DNA of 64,000 nt from an uncultured bacterium (GCA_905215965.1 CAJMSD010000009.1:52857-116856), one strand, 5' to 3'. Positions 37,674-46,766 are shown, counted from the first letter of the stretch. The notes: generated from the letters alone by a model not told the origin. Made by a program: numbers and translations.

Positions 37674-38798
37674 TTAATAAATTTCATTGTCAGAGTGAAA
37701 TAAATTATTGCATGACTTTGAAAATTTGATTTTCATATCGTATTCACAGCAAAGTTCCGCTGCTGTTTCAATACTATAGGATTGGGCAAGAAGTGATATG
37801 CGATTTTTACCGCTTTTGCTTATAATAATTTTTCCTTTACCGTTAACTATCTCCCTGTCGTCCATATTAATTGCCGTATCTATTGCTATTTCACGTACTG
37901 CCGAAGAGAATCCGGGCATACTTTCAATAATTTTTTCAAAACGTTCGTAATCTGAAATAAGTTTCAGACACATATAGAGCGGATCTCCGAGAAACCGCTG
38001 TTTAACTGCTTCGTACGGATAACCGTCCTCATAATTGAATCTTGATATTTTAAAATTGTGCTTATCTGCTTCCGATTCAGCTATATAATGGAAGCTTTTA
38101 GGAAGGTAAATTATTTCTTCTTTATTGCCAAAGGCGATGCAATATGCAAGGATAAGTCTTTCGTATGAAATAAAACCTATGCTTGTACTATATGCATTTA
38201 CACGCTGACCGTCATCTGATACCTGAAACACAAGGTCTTCTTCATTTCCGGTAAAAAAATCGAGCCATAGGTTTCTTAGGCTGCTGTTTCCGCAGCTTAC
38301 AGAAGCTTTTAGCTTAATAGAACTGCCAAATATGGATTTGAGATCGTTTCTGTAAAATTCACACAATGAATCGGTAAAAGTTATCCTGCCGCAGCAATTT
38401 TTACCGTTTATATTTTCGGAATTAATGATTTTGTTAATATTTTCATTATTCATAGGATAACCGTTTTCATCAAAAAAACTTATTTTGACGCAATCTTCTC
38501 CGGAGACGTAAATACCGCATTCGGCTGACAGCAGAGGTATTCCGTGGCGTATTGAGGGAAGGCAGGTGTTTTCACTTATACATACCTCGCAGCCTACGGC
38601 TGAAAGACCTGCTCCTAACGGGTAAATCAAATATCTAAGTTTATCATTGAGACAGCCAATACAGAAACGTTTATATCCGGCAGCGGCTATTAACATTCCA
38701 AATTCGGAAAAAACAGTTGGATTGCAAAATTCACCGTCCAGCGGCTCGCAGAAATTGTCCCTGAAACTGAAATATTTATTTTCGCCTAAGTATTTCAT
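37674..38798 (-). CDS. Degenerate phosphohexomutase-like protein, probably non-catalytic
   Basis: 374 aa, shorter than true phosphogluco/phosphomannomutases (about 450-580). The layout still follows that superfamily. A segment near residues 90-116 (AECGIYVSGEDCVKISFFDENGYPM) aligns with the enzyme's 'aGimISASHNPxxxNGiKff' loop, but the phosphoserine motif is lost. A segment near 190-202 (VFQVSDDGQRVNAY) takes the place of the DxDGDR metal loop. A C-terminal block (IIISKSGKNRISLLAQS..ETAAELC) resembles the phosphate-binding 'RPSGTEP' domain. Both catalytic motifs are altered, so mutase activity is unlikely. It is downstream of an AGCS transporter gene. The assignment is my own motif reading. 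Confidence 0.6.
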   Translation of the reverse strand: MKYLGENKYFSFRDNFCEPLDGEFCNPTVFSEFGMLIAAAGYKRFCIGCLNDKLRYLIYPLGAGLSAVGCEVCISENTCLPSIRHGIPLLSAECGIYVSGEDCVKISFFDENGYPMNNENINKIINSENINGKNCCGRITFTDSLCEFYRNDLKSIFGSSIKLKASVSCGNSSLRNLWLDFFTGNEEDLVFQVSDDGQRVNAYSTSIGFISYERLILAYCIAFGNKEEIIYLPKSFHYIAESEADKHNFKISRFNYEDGYPYEAVKQRFLGDPLYMCLKLISDYERFEKIIESMPGFSSAVREIAIDTAINMDDREIVNGKGKIIISKSGKNRISLLAQSYSIETAAELCCEYDMKIKFSKSCNNLFHSDNEIY

Positions 38799-38852
38799 AC
38801 AAATTCTCCTTAATCACAGATATAATTTGAATATTGACCATATACAAGCAAA

Positions 38853-40118
38853 TTATTCTTTTCGAACCTTTCTGAACAAGAGAAAAAGAGCTAACAAATT
38901 CGGAAACGCCATAAGGCCGTTAAAAACATCCGAAAGCGTCCAAACGGTGTTAAGCGTAAGTATTGCTCCAAGCGAAGCAATGAAAGAAAAAATTAAGGTG
39001 AAATATTTTTTTCTTTCGCTGCCGAAAATAAATATAAAAGCTGTTTCTCCGCAGTAATACCAGCCGATGATAGTGCATAAAGCAAATATGCTGAGTGAAG
39101 CGGTTATAAAGATATCAGTATGATTGCCTGTAACATTTTCAAGCGCAGATATTATTGAATAATCACCGATCGGCGCAGACAACAAAGTAAGTGCAGTTAT
39201 TGTGCAGCAGACGATCGTATCTATGAAAACTTCTGCCATAGCGCAAAGACCTTGAAGCTTAGGGCAGGAATTACTTGATGCAGAATGGAGGATAGGGGAG
39301 CTTCCAAGTCCTGCTTCATTTGAAAAAATACCTCTTCGCATACCTGCCGAAACTGCTGACGATACGGTAAATCCGGTTACTCCTCCGGCAGCAGAACGAA
39401 AATTGAATGCCTGTGTGAAAATTTGCTTAACGGCAATCGGAACGCGTTCGTGATTTTTTACTATAGAAATTATACAAACTGCGCCTACGCTTATTGCTGC
39501 AATAGGCAAAAGCAGCTGCGATGCGGAGGAAATGCGCCTTGCGCCGCCTTTGATTATTATGTAAATTAAAATAAAAGAAACAGCAAAAACAAAATGTGGA
39601 TCAATATCCGTACACTCAAAAAGACTTCCGCTGAACGAGTTTACCTGAACCATGCCGCCCATTCCGAGTGAGGCGCATATACAAAATATCGCAAATGCTG
39701 CCGGCAAAATTTTTAAATTCAGTCCGTATTTTAGATATGCCATCGGACCTGCGCATTTTTCTTTTTTATAAACAGCTGCCAGATAATTTTCAGCATAAAC
39801 AATTGCCATTCCAAAAAAAGCCGAGACCCACATCCAAAAAATTGCCCCTGCGCCTCCGATCAAAAGAGCTGAAGCAACTCCGGTTATATTACCTGTTCCC
39901 ATAGCCGTACCAAGTGAAAGAAAAATTGTTTTTATCTGGGAGATGCCGTCGCCTTCACTTTTAGTCTTAGCAGATGTCTTTAAAAGCTCGGGAATAAGTC
40001 TAAGCTGAATAAACCCAAGCCGTATCGTATAGAATAATCCACAGCCTATAAGCAAAAAAATCAAACCGTTTCCCCATATCATACCATTGATTTTTTCAAG
40101 AAAATTTTCAAAATTCAT
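38853..40118 (-). CDS. AGCS-family sodium:amino acid symporter
   Basis: 421 aa, polytopic with about 10-11 helices. Family blocks are LRLIPELLK, SLGTAMGTGNITGVASALLIGGAGAIFWMWVSAFFGMA, MGGMVQVNSF and RRGIFSNEAGLGSSPILHS. AGCS carriers import alanine or glycine with sodium. Slightly shorter than typical (450-490). The start ATG 40118 follows AGGAG. Divergent from the PH-domain genes. Confidence 0.9.
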   Translation of the reverse strand: MNFENFLEKINGMIWGNGLIFLLIGCGLFYTIRLGFIQLRLIPELLKTSAKTKSEGDGISQIKTIFLSLGTAMGTGNITGVASALLIGGAGAIFWMWVSAFFGMAIVYAENYLAAVYKKEKCAGPMAYLKYGLNLKILPAAFAIFCICASLGMGGMVQVNSFSGSLFECTDIDPHFVFAVSFILIYIIIKGGARRISSASQLLLPIAAISVGAVCIISIVKNHERVPIAVKQIFTQAFNFRSAAGGVTGFTVSSAVSAGMRRGIFSNEAGLGSSPILHSASSNSCPKLQGLCAMAEVFIDTIVCCTITALTLLSAPIGDYSIISALENVTGNHTDIFITASLSIFALCTIIGWYYCGETAFIFIFGSERKKYFTLIFSFIASLGAILTLNTVWTLSDVFNGLMAFPNLLALFLLFRKVRKE

Positions 40119-40159
40119 AAATTTCTCCTGTAAGTGTATACTCTTTTTAATATTTATGG

Positions 40160-40165
40160 TATAAT
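40160..40165 (+). promoter_or_regulatory. Extended -10 element upstream of the PH-domain genes
   Basis: TGGTATAAT (TG at 40157-40158, -10 at 40160-40165) with no good -35 at 17 bp. A strong GGAGGAG ribosome site precedes ATG 40204. Confidence 0.5.
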
Positions 40166-40203
40166 ATAACTGTGTAGAACATTATTTGTAACGGAGGAGA
40201 GAT

Positions 40204-40638
40204 ATGAGAACCTATAGACCAGATACTAAAAGCTTAATAATTATTACAGGCTTAATAATATCAGTGAGCATAATATTGATTGTTGGCGTATTTTCATTTT
40301 TTAAATTAAAGCTTCTCAGAATTGTTTTATATGCTGTTATCTGTGCAGTATCACTCTTTTGTATCCTAATTTACTTGCCGATCTACTTTAAAAACACTGC
40401 ATATTATATCTACAGCGACAGTATATGCAGGCAAAGCGGAGTAATTTTCAAAAAAATTAAAACCGTAAAGTTCAGTTCGATAAGATATACAACTTTTGTG
40501 ACTTCATTTCTTTCTAATATAAGCGGTTTTAATTTTATTATCATTTATATGTACGGAGGAAGTATGATCCTTCTTTTTCTAAAGAAAAATGACGCTTATG
40601 AAATACTTAAAAAAATTGGCTGTGAGGTGAAACAATGA
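40204..40638 (+). CDS. PH-domain (bPH2, YdbS-like) membrane protein
   Basis: 144 aa. Two membrane helices (about 11-31 and 38-58), then a single bacterial PH-like domain (YIYSDSICRQSGVIFKKIKTVKFSSI). In B. subtilis the YdbS/YdbT pair has the same small-plus-large arrangement and is linked to resistance to certain bacteriocins; the link here is inference. The stop overlaps the next gene by 4 nt (ATGA), so translation is coupled. Confidence 0.75.
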   Translation: MRTYRPDTKSLIIITGLIISVSIILIVGVFSFFKLKLLRIVLYAVICAVSLFCILIYLPIYFKNTAYYIYSDSICRQSGVIFKKIKTVKFSSIRYTTFVTSFLSNISGFNFIIIYMYGGSMILLFLKKNDAYEILKKIGCEVKQ

Positions 40639-42059
40639 TACATGAGCATCCATTAAGAATATTTCGGTATTCCATGAAAAATTTTTGGCTGCTTATATTT
40701 CCGCTGCTCAGAGGTATCAAAACATTGTCTCTTGACGCTCAAAGGCTTTATACTTGGATCAAGGGAGCTTGGTTTGACCTTGCAGTCGTTTTTTTGATAA
40801 TTATCTTCGGCTATCTTCAGTGGCGTTTTTCCCGTATTGGATTTGAAAACGACTGCATTGTTCATAAAAGCGGTATATTTGTTAGATTATCAGTTAAAAT
40901 ACCGATCAACAACATATGCTCCGTAGCTGAAGAACAACCGTTGTATTTAAAACCCTTTGCAGCGTCGTATACTTATATTAATACCGGAGCAGGCGAAAAA
41001 AAGGGCGTAAAGCTTCTTCTTAGCAGCAAAAATGCAGACTCGCTGATGTATAGAATTAGCGGAAGTGATATGCGTTATTGTAAAATACGTAAATCAAATC
41101 CTGCGTCAGTTCTTGTATTTTCATTTTTGTTTTCAAGCAGTATTTCAGGAGCAGCTTATATGGCGGCTTTGTTTTTTAAAGGCGGAGACGCTTCTAAAAG
41201 TTATATTTCTGCCGCACTTAATAAAGCTACAGCTGAAACCTCTAAAGCCATTGAAAGTTTTGCTGTAAGTGTCCCTGAAACGGCAGTAACAATAGGGATT
41301 TTAATTGTTGCAGCATGGTTTATATCATTTATTGTTAATTATTGCAGATATCATAATTTTAGACTTGTAACAGATAAAAAAGTTGCCGAGGTATCATGTG
41401 GGATTTTTACCAAAAGACGATACAGGCTCAATATTGACAGTATAAATTATACCGAGCGCCGTCGCCATTTATTGATGAAAATGTTTAAAGCGGAATCTAT
41501 CAGTGTGAACTGTCCCGGATATGGTGATAGTGATCGTATGCTTCCGGTGCTGATACCAATGAAAAAGAAAAAGGATAAGTTCAGCATAAACCGTTTTCAA
41601 AGAGGATTGTATTTTAGCGTTAAACCGCGTAGAACCAGTTGGTGGCGGTATATATGGAAAAATGTGCTTATTATTGTGTTTTTACCGATCGCTTCAATTG
41701 TTATCGCTGACTTTTTCCCGATTGGAACCGAATTGCTGCGATTTATTACGTTTATATCCGAAATACCTGCATTTATAATGCTTGCGGTAAATATAACTGC
41801 TCTTTCTGTATCGGGAATAACTATAAACGGAAAAGAGATTACGGCTAAATATACGGTCGGATATGAGCTTCGTACAGTAATTGCCGACATAGACAGTATT
41901 TCAGAAATAATTGTCTCACAATCGCTCTTTCAAAAATTAGTTAGCAAATGCGATGTCGATATTCGCTTTAATAGCAGAACTTTGCAGAAACATAAAGTTA
42001 TCGGACTTGATGCTGATCAAGTCCGTACATTAATAAAATTAATCAATTATAATATTTAA
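40635..42059 (+). CDS. Multi-PH-domain (YdbT-like) membrane protein
   Basis: 474 aa with repeated pairs of membrane helices and bPH2 units. The first unit is near 75-120 (FENDCIVHKSGIFVRLSVKIPINNICSV), the second near 250-300 (HNFRLVTDKKVAEVSCGIFTKRRYRLNIDSI), and a weaker third lies near 400-470 (ITINGKEITAKYTVGYELRTV). Length and architecture match YdbT-type proteins. It probably forms a membrane complex with the preceding small protein. The cellular role is not known. Confidence 0.75.
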   Translation: MIHEHPLRIFRYSMKNFWLLIFPLLRGIKTLSLDAQRLYTWIKGAWFDLAVVFLIIIFGYLQWRFSRIGFENDCIVHKSGIFVRLSVKIPINNICSVAEEQPLYLKPFAASYTYINTGAGEKKGVKLLLSSKNADSLMYRISGSDMRYCKIRKSNPASVLVFSFLFSSSISGAAYMAALFFKGGDASKSYISAALNKATAETSKAIESFAVSVPETAVTIGILIVAAWFISFIVNYCRYHNFRLVTDKKVAEVSCGIFTKRRYRLNIDSINYTERRRHLLMKMFKAESISVNCPGYGDSDRMLPVLIPMKKKKDKFSINRFQRGLYFSVKPRRTSWWRYIWKNVLIIVFLPIASIVIADFFPIGTELLRFITFISEIPAFIMLAVNITALSVSGITINGKEITAKYTVGYELRTVIADIDSISEIIVSQSLFQKLVSKCDVDIRFNSRTLQKHKVIGLDADQVRTLIKLINYNI

Positions 42060-42061
42060 GT

Positions 42062-42110
42062 AATCACTGATTAAATACCGTGCTCGAGTGATGCCATTTG
42101 TCAGTGATTT
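42062..42110. terminator. Possible bidirectional terminator between convergent genes
   Basis: Arms AATCACTGA and TCAGTGATT enclose about 28 nt. The T-run is weak, so the call is tentative. Confidence 0.45.
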
Positions 42111-42114
42111 CTTA

Positions 42115-42819
42115 TTACTGAAAAGGATCGTCATTGTTTTTTGCCATTTCGTAAGAATAAAAATCAAAATTTCCGTTATTGTCGCCAACACCGAGGAAAA
42201 CATCACTTAAGGATAAATTTTTTTCCTTAAGACGCGCTTTAAGGAAATTTTCATCCCGTCCGGTATGACGCAGATTATCAGAAAGGATTTTGCCGTCGAT
42301 AATAATGCATTTTTTTAATTGACTTTGCTGAGGATATACGTTTATATCCTCCGGTGTAATAGGACGTTTTTGTTCAGCAGGAAGGAACGATATCCTTCCG
42401 TTAGGTTCAAAGATTGCTGTGTTGATTTCAGATAAGTCAAAAAAACCTCCGACTCGGCACATAGTAAGGAATTCATTTAAATCGAGCTTTGCCTTTTTAA
42501 AGTTTTCCGGATATAGTTTTCCTTTTTCATATAAAATAACTGAGCGCCCTTCAAGAAAACGCCTTAGTTTTATTGATTTTGAGGATACAAGATTAATAAT
42601 GTATGTGGCGAGACCGTATATTAAAAGTCCTGTCAGCGGCTTCCAGAAATCTTTTTCACTTGTTGTGGCAAGCTCTGCACCTATTGAACCGATGGTAATT
42701 CCGTTAATGTAATCGAACATATTCAATTGACTTATCTGTTTGTGACCGATAAGCTTTGCCATAAGAAAAAGTGCTATCACCGAACCGATCGATGTACATA
42801 ATATTTTAATTAATTCCAT
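42115..42819 (-). CDS. DUF421 (YetF-like) membrane protein
   Basis: 234 aa. Three N-terminal helices (about 5-20, 40-55, 64-82) precede a cytosolic domain with the family block LNEFLTMCRVGGFFDLSEINTAIFEPNGRISFLP. YetF-type proteins are associated with spore or general membranes in bacilli; biochemical role unknown. The acidic C-terminus contains a GVGDNNGNFDFYSY segment. The ATG at 42819 follows AGGAGATAATT. Stands alone, convergent with the PH-domain operon. Confidence 0.85.
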   Translation of the reverse strand: MELIKILCTSIGSVIALFLMAKLIGHKQISQLNMFDYINGITIGSIGAELATTSEKDFWKPLTGLLIYGLATYIINLVSSKSIKLRRFLEGRSVILYEKGKLYPENFKKAKLDLNEFLTMCRVGGFFDLSEINTAIFEPNGRISFLPAEQKRPITPEDINVYPQQSQLKKCIIIDGKILSDNLRHTGRDENFLKARLKEKNLSLSDVFLGVGDNNGNFDFYSYEMAKNNDDPFQ

Positions 42820-42867
42820 AATTATCTCCTTTTTAGATATTTTTTGCTGTCGTAGCTGAAATATTCA

Positions 42868-42896
42868 TTGACAAATGATAAAAAAAGTGTTATAGT
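42868..42896 (+). promoter_or_regulatory. Promoter of the TM1266-hydG operon
   Basis: TTGACA (42868-42873), 17-bp spacer, TATAGT (42891-42896). The leader to the first start codon is about 200 nt. Confidence 0.8.
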
Positions 42897-42902
42897 ATTA
42901 TT

Positions 42903-43107
42903 GCAGAATTGAAAGTCGGCTGAGTATTGTCGCTTTCGGACGCATTCTTTTTGTGGACATTGGGATTTATTCCAATGCCGACATTTATATTTTTTATAAT
43001 TTTTCGGGCGGCAGAGTGATACTCTGTTATCGGATTAAGCTGATTCAGAAATATATAGCTCTGTTTTTCCGCCTTTTTGGCGGATTTTTCGTTATTAAGG
43101 AGGTTAA
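42903..43107 (+). promoter_or_regulatory. Structured leader with terminator-like hairpin before hydG operon
   Basis: The leader shows a closing stem GTCGGC / GCCGAC (42915-42920 and 42977-42982). Inside it is a hairpin CATTGG / CCAATG (42958-42963 and 42972-42977). A stem CAGAGT / ACTCTG follows (43012-43026). Finally TCCGCC-TTTTT-GGCGGA plus a T-run lies at about 43068-43088, just before the AAGGAGG ribosome site. GGGCGG at about 43006-43011 could pair instead with CCGCC of the terminator. This is the shape of a transcription attenuator. I do not recognise a known riboswitch class in it. Confidence 0.55.
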
Positions 43108-43356
43108 ATGGAAAATAAAAGAATAGCTGTTGCAGCAATCGTCGTTGACGAAATGTCAGCAGTCAGCGAAGTTAATCAAATACTTCATGAAAACAGCAAT
43201 ATTATCATCGGGCGCATGGGAATCCCATATAAAGAGAGAGGAATATCTCTGATATCAGTGGCAATCGATGCAGAGCCCGACACGATAAGCCGACTTACCG
43301 GCAGACTCGGACAAATAAGCGGTGTTTCTGTCAAAGCCGCTATATCTAAAAAATAA
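43108..43356 (+). CDS. TM1266-family putative regulator of the iron-only hydrogenase system
   Basis: 82 aa, ACT-like small protein: RIAVAAIVVDEMSAVSEVNQILHENSNIIIGRMGIPY then ISLISVAIDAEPDTISRLTGRLGQISGVSVKAAIS. The family is found next to [FeFe]-hydrogenase maturation genes and is thought to be regulatory because of the ACT-type fold. Here it directly precedes hydG. RBS AAGGAGG. The stop codon overlaps the ATG that begins the longer hydG frame, although the likely hydG start is 14 nt further on. Confidence 0.85.
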   Translation: MENKRIAVAAIVVDEMSAVSEVNQILHENSNIIIGRMGIPYKERGISLISVAIDAEPDTISRLTGRLGQISGVSVKAAISKK

Positions 43357-43370
43357 TGGAGGTACATATT

Positions 43371-44819
43371 ATGTATGATAAAAAATCGCTTAAAGCGGAA
43401 GAATTTATAAACCATGAGGAAATTCTTGAAACACTTGAATATGCGGAAAAAAATAAACATAACCGTGAGCTTATAGAAAGTATACTTGAAAAAGCAGCTC
43501 CGAAGAAAACGGGCAGGGGAGTAGAATGCTCCGGTCTTACTCACCGTGAGGCAAGCGTGCTTCTTGCGTGTGATATTCCCGAAATGACCGATAAAATGTA
43601 TGAGCTTGCAAGAGAGATCAAGCAGGCATTTTACGGAAACAGAATCGTTATGTTCGCTCCTCTTTATCTTTCAAATTACTGCGTAAATAAATGCGTTTAT
43701 TGTCCTTATCATTATCAAAATAAGGAAATTCCGAGAAAGAAGCTCACACAGGAGGAAGTTAAGGCGGAAGTAATTGCGCTTCAGGATATGGGTCATAAAA
43801 GACTTGCGATTGAATCAGGCGAGGATCCCGTAAACAATCCTATAGAGTATATTTTGGAGTGCATAAAAACCATTTACTCTATAAAGCACAAAAACGGCGC
43901 GATCAGACGTGTAAATGTTAATATCGCGGCAACAACTGTAGAAAATTACCGCAAGCTTAAAGACGCAGGTATCGGAACTTATATCTTATTCCAAGAAACA
44001 TACCATAAAGAAAGCTATGAAAGACTTCATCCGGCAGGTCCAAAGCACAATTATGCTTATCACACCGAGGCTATGGACAGAGCTATGGAGGGCGGTATTG
44101 ACGACGTAGGTCTTGGCGTATTATTCGGTCTTGACCTTTATAAGTACGAATTCGCTGGATTGCTTATGCACGCAGAGCATCTTGAAGCTGTTCACGGAGT
44201 AGGTCCTCATACTATCAGCGTTCCGAGAGTAAAGCGTGCGTCTGATATTGACCCGAATGTATTTGATAACAGTATTGACGATGATACCTTTGCAAAAATA
44301 ATCGCCTGTATAAGAATAGCTGTTCCATATACAGGCATGATAATTTCAACCAGAGAGAATCAAAGCTGCCGTGATAAAGTTCTCGGTCTCGGAATTTCTC
44401 AGATCTCGGGCGGTTCAAGAACCTCAGTGGGCGGATATGCGGGTTACTCCGCCGATGAAAGACCTCACGATACGGAGCAATTTGACGTTTCCGATCAGCG
44501 TTCTCTTGACGAAGTTGTAAAGTGGCTTATCGATCTTGGATATATTCCGTCATTCTGTACGGCTTGCTACAGAGAGGGAAGAACAGGAGACAGATTTATG
44601 TCGCTCTGCAAGGTAGGACAAATTCAGAACTGCTGTCTTCCGAACGCATTGATGACTTTACAGGAATACCTTCAGGATTATGCAAGCAGCGAAACAAAAG
44701 CCGCAGGAGAAGCTCTTATAGCCAAGGAAATTAAAAATGTTACAAATCCCAAGGTTTTGGAAACAGCTTTGAAGAATCTCGAGAATATTAAAAATGGACA
44801 GAGAGATTTCAGATTCTGA
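43371..44819 (+). CDS. hydG: [FeFe] hydrogenase H-cluster radical SAM maturase HydG
   Basis: 482 aa. The radical SAM cluster motif CVNKCVYCPYH (CxxxCxxC) distinguishes the tyrosine lyases. ESGEDPVNNPIEYILE and QETYHKESYERLHPAGPKHNY match HydG, and the C-terminal CTACYREGRTGDRFM supplies the second cluster that is absent from ThiH. It cleaves tyrosine to make CO and cyanide ligands for the H-cluster. ATG 43371 follows GGAGGTACATATT; the in-frame ATG at 43356 lies on the ribosome site. HydE and HydF are not in the window. Confidence 0.95.
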   Translation: MYDKKSLKAEEFINHEEILETLEYAEKNKHNRELIESILEKAAPKKTGRGVECSGLTHREASVLLACDIPEMTDKMYELAREIKQAFYGNRIVMFAPLYLSNYCVNKCVYCPYHYQNKEIPRKKLTQEEVKAEVIALQDMGHKRLAIESGEDPVNNPIEYILECIKTIYSIKHKNGAIRRVNVNIAATTVENYRKLKDAGIGTYILFQETYHKESYERLHPAGPKHNYAYHTEAMDRAMEGGIDDVGLGVLFGLDLYKYEFAGLLMHAEHLEAVHGVGPHTISVPRVKRASDIDPNVFDNSIDDDTFAKIIACIRIAVPYTGMIISTRENQSCRDKVLGLGISQISGGSRTSVGGYAGYSADERPHDTEQFDVSDQRSLDEVVKWLIDLGYIPSFCTACYREGRTGDRFMSLCKVGQIQNCCLPNALMTLQEYLQDYASSETKAAGEALIAKEIKNVTNPKVLETALKNLENIKNGQRDFRF

Positions 44820-44844
44820 TATATTTGAAAAATTTGTATGTAAG

Positions 44845-44879
44845 AAAAAGTAAGAACCTGTATGGGCTCTTACTTTTTT
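44845..44879. terminator. Bidirectional terminator between hydG and enolase genes
   Basis: AAAAAGTAAGAACC / GGCTCTTACTTTTTT with one mismatch. A-run and T-run on the two sides allow it to serve both convergent units. Confidence 0.8.
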
Positions 44880-44901
44880 ATCGCTATGTTGAAGCGTTTT
44901 A

Positions 44902-46161
44902 TTATCCGAAAAAATATCTTGAATTTGTTATATCGGCTTCTATTCTTAGAAGACGATTGTATTTTGCTACACGATCGCTTCTGCATGGAGCTCCCGTTTT
45001 TATTTGCCCTGCATTAGTTCCGACAGCGATATCGGCTATTGCCGTTTCTTCGGTTTCGCCGGAACGATGAGATATTACCGTCGTATATCCGTTGTCCTTT
45101 GCAAGCTGAATAGCGTTCATAGCTTCGGATAACGTACCGATCTGATTATATTTTACAAGTATCGAATTTCCTGCATTGTTTTGCAGTCCCTTATTGAGAT
45201 AATCGGTATTCGTTACAAACAGATCATCGCCTACAAGCTGAACCCTGCTTCCTAACTTTTCGGTGATTTTTTTCCAGCCGCTCCAATCGTTCTCACCAAG
45301 CGGATCTTCGAGCGATACTATCGGATACTTTGTTATAAGTCTTTCCCAGTAATCGATAAGCGCGTCGGTATTCATGCCAATATCGCGTTTTGGAAGCCTG
45401 TATTCGCTTTCTTTGCACCACTCGCTTGCGGCTGCGTCAAGAGCAATTTTTACGGTATCATTAGAATAGCCCGCTTTAGATATAGCCTCAAGTATTACAT
45501 CGATGGCTTCTTCGTCAGACGAAAGATTAGGTGCAAATCCACCCTCGTCGCCTACAGTTGTACTGAGGTTTTTAGCTTTCAGAACTTTTCCAAGCGTATG
45601 GTAAATCTCACTTCCTATTCTCAGAGCCTCCTTGAAAGAAGAAGCGCCGACAGGCATAATCATAAATTCCTGAATATCTACATTATTTGAGGCATGAGCG
45701 CCGCCGTTAAGGATATTCATCATCGGAACAGGAAGCCGATTTGCGTTGCTGCCTCCTATAAATCTGTAGAAGGGGAGTCGGTAATGCTTTGAAGCGGCTT
45801 TTGCGCAGGCAAGCGAAACGGCGAGAATTGCATTTGCTCCAAGGTTGGATTTGTTTTTTGAACCGTCTATCTGAAGCATTATTCCGTCGATTTTTGCAGT
45901 ATCAGAAGCATCGCAGCCTTTAAGAGCCGGTGCTATTACAGAATTGATGTTTGAAACTGCTTTCTGAACGCCTTTTCCGCAGTATCTGTCATCATTATCG
46001 CGAAGCTCAACGGCTTCATTTATACCCGTTGACGCGCCCGATGGAACGCTTGCTGCCGATATCGTCCCGTCAGAAAGCATTACCTCGGCTCTTACAGTTG
46101 GATTTCCTCTTGAATCAAGAATTTCAAATCCGTAAATTTTTTCTATTTTTAATCCTGTCAT
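44902..46161 (-). CDS. eno: Enolase
   Basis: 419 aa, slightly shorter than the usual 425-435. Converts 2-phosphoglycerate to phosphoenolpyruvate. Motifs: ILDSRGNPTVRAEV, SGASTGINEAVELRD, MMNILNGGAHASNNVDIQEFMIMP, TTVGDEGGFAPN, SLEDPLGENDW, VGDDLFVTN, SHRSGETEETAIADIAVG. The frame extends to 46290, but ATG 46161 with GGAGG gives the conserved start. The start overlaps the rubrerythrin stop (ATGA), so translation is coupled. Enolase is more often in a glycolytic cluster or alone. Confidence 0.96.
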   Translation of the reverse strand: MTGLKIEKIYGFEILDSRGNPTVRAEVMLSDGTISAASVPSGASTGINEAVELRDNDDRYCGKGVQKAVSNINSVIAPALKGCDASDTAKIDGIMLQIDGSKNKSNLGANAILAVSLACAKAASKHYRLPFYRFIGGSNANRLPVPMMNILNGGAHASNNVDIQEFMIMPVGASSFKEALRIGSEIYHTLGKVLKAKNLSTTVGDEGGFAPNLSSDEEAIDVILEAISKAGYSNDTVKIALDAAASEWCKESEYRLPKRDIGMNTDALIDYWERLITKYPIVSLEDPLGENDWSGWKKITEKLGSRVQLVGDDLFVTNTDYLNKGLQNNAGNSILVKYNQIGTLSEAMNAIQLAKDNGYTTVISHRSGETEETAIADIAVGTNAGQIKTGAPCRSDRVAKYNRLLRIEADITNSRYFFG

Positions 46162-46766
46162 AATAAACCTCCGAAAGTAAAAGGCGCTTCGTTTTCTCTG
46201 ATAAAGTATCCCTGACGCGATCCGCAGATCGGGCATATAAGAGGAGCTTCGCTGCTCTCGTGTACATGACCGCAGTTTAAGCACATCCAACGTTCGGTCT
46301 TGTCTGATCTGAAAAGCTTGTCCTCGCGCATGAGCTTTGCGTAGTGTTCGAACCGCTCGCGGTGAATGTTTTCAACTTGTGCGATGAGATTAAATACAGA
46401 AGCGGCTTTGGCAAATCCCTCTTCTTTTGCAATTGATGAAAATTTAGGGTATACGTCTGAAAATTCCTCATTTTCATTGTGGATCGATGAATCCAACAGC
46501 TTTTGAATATCGTTATATACATCAGCAGGATAACCGCCTGTGATCTCGATGTTATTTCCTGCCGCATCTTTCAGCAAATCAAAAAAAACTTTTGCATGCT
46601 GCTCTTCCTGAGAGGCTGTAAATTTAAATACTTGGCTTATAACATATAGATTTTGTTCTTGAGCAGTCTGCTGAGCAAAAATATAGCGATTTCTTGCTTG
46701 ACTTTCTCCGGCAAAAGCTTTCATAAGATTCAGCTTTGTCTCACTCGAAATAAAGTTTATGGACAT
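46158..46766 (-). CDS. Rubrerythrin
   Basis: 202 aa. A four-helix di-iron domain (AFAGESQARNRYIFAQQTAQEQ and EEQHAKVFFDLL, with further Glu pairs in ENIHRERFEHY) and a C-terminal rubredoxin-like zinc/iron ribbon (CLNCGHVH..CPICGSRQGYF). It reduces hydrogen peroxide in anaerobes. ATG 46766 follows GGAGGAATTATAA. First gene of a two-gene unit with enolase. Confidence 0.95.
   Translation of the reverse strand: MSINFISSETKLNLMKAFAGESQARNRYIFAQQTAQEQNLYVISQVFKFTASQEEQHAKVFFDLLKDAAGNNIEITGGYPADVYNDIQKLLDSSIHNENEEFSDVYPKFSSIAKEEGFAKAASVFNLIAQVENIHRERFEHYAKLMREDKLFRSDKTERWMCLNCGHVHESSEAPLICPICGSRQGYFIRENEAPFTFGGLL

Noticed and set aside
42903..43107. TPP, SAM, fluoride or NiCo riboswitch upstream of hydG
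   Set aside because: None of the conserved core sequences of these classes that I know could be matched, so I left the leader unassigned.
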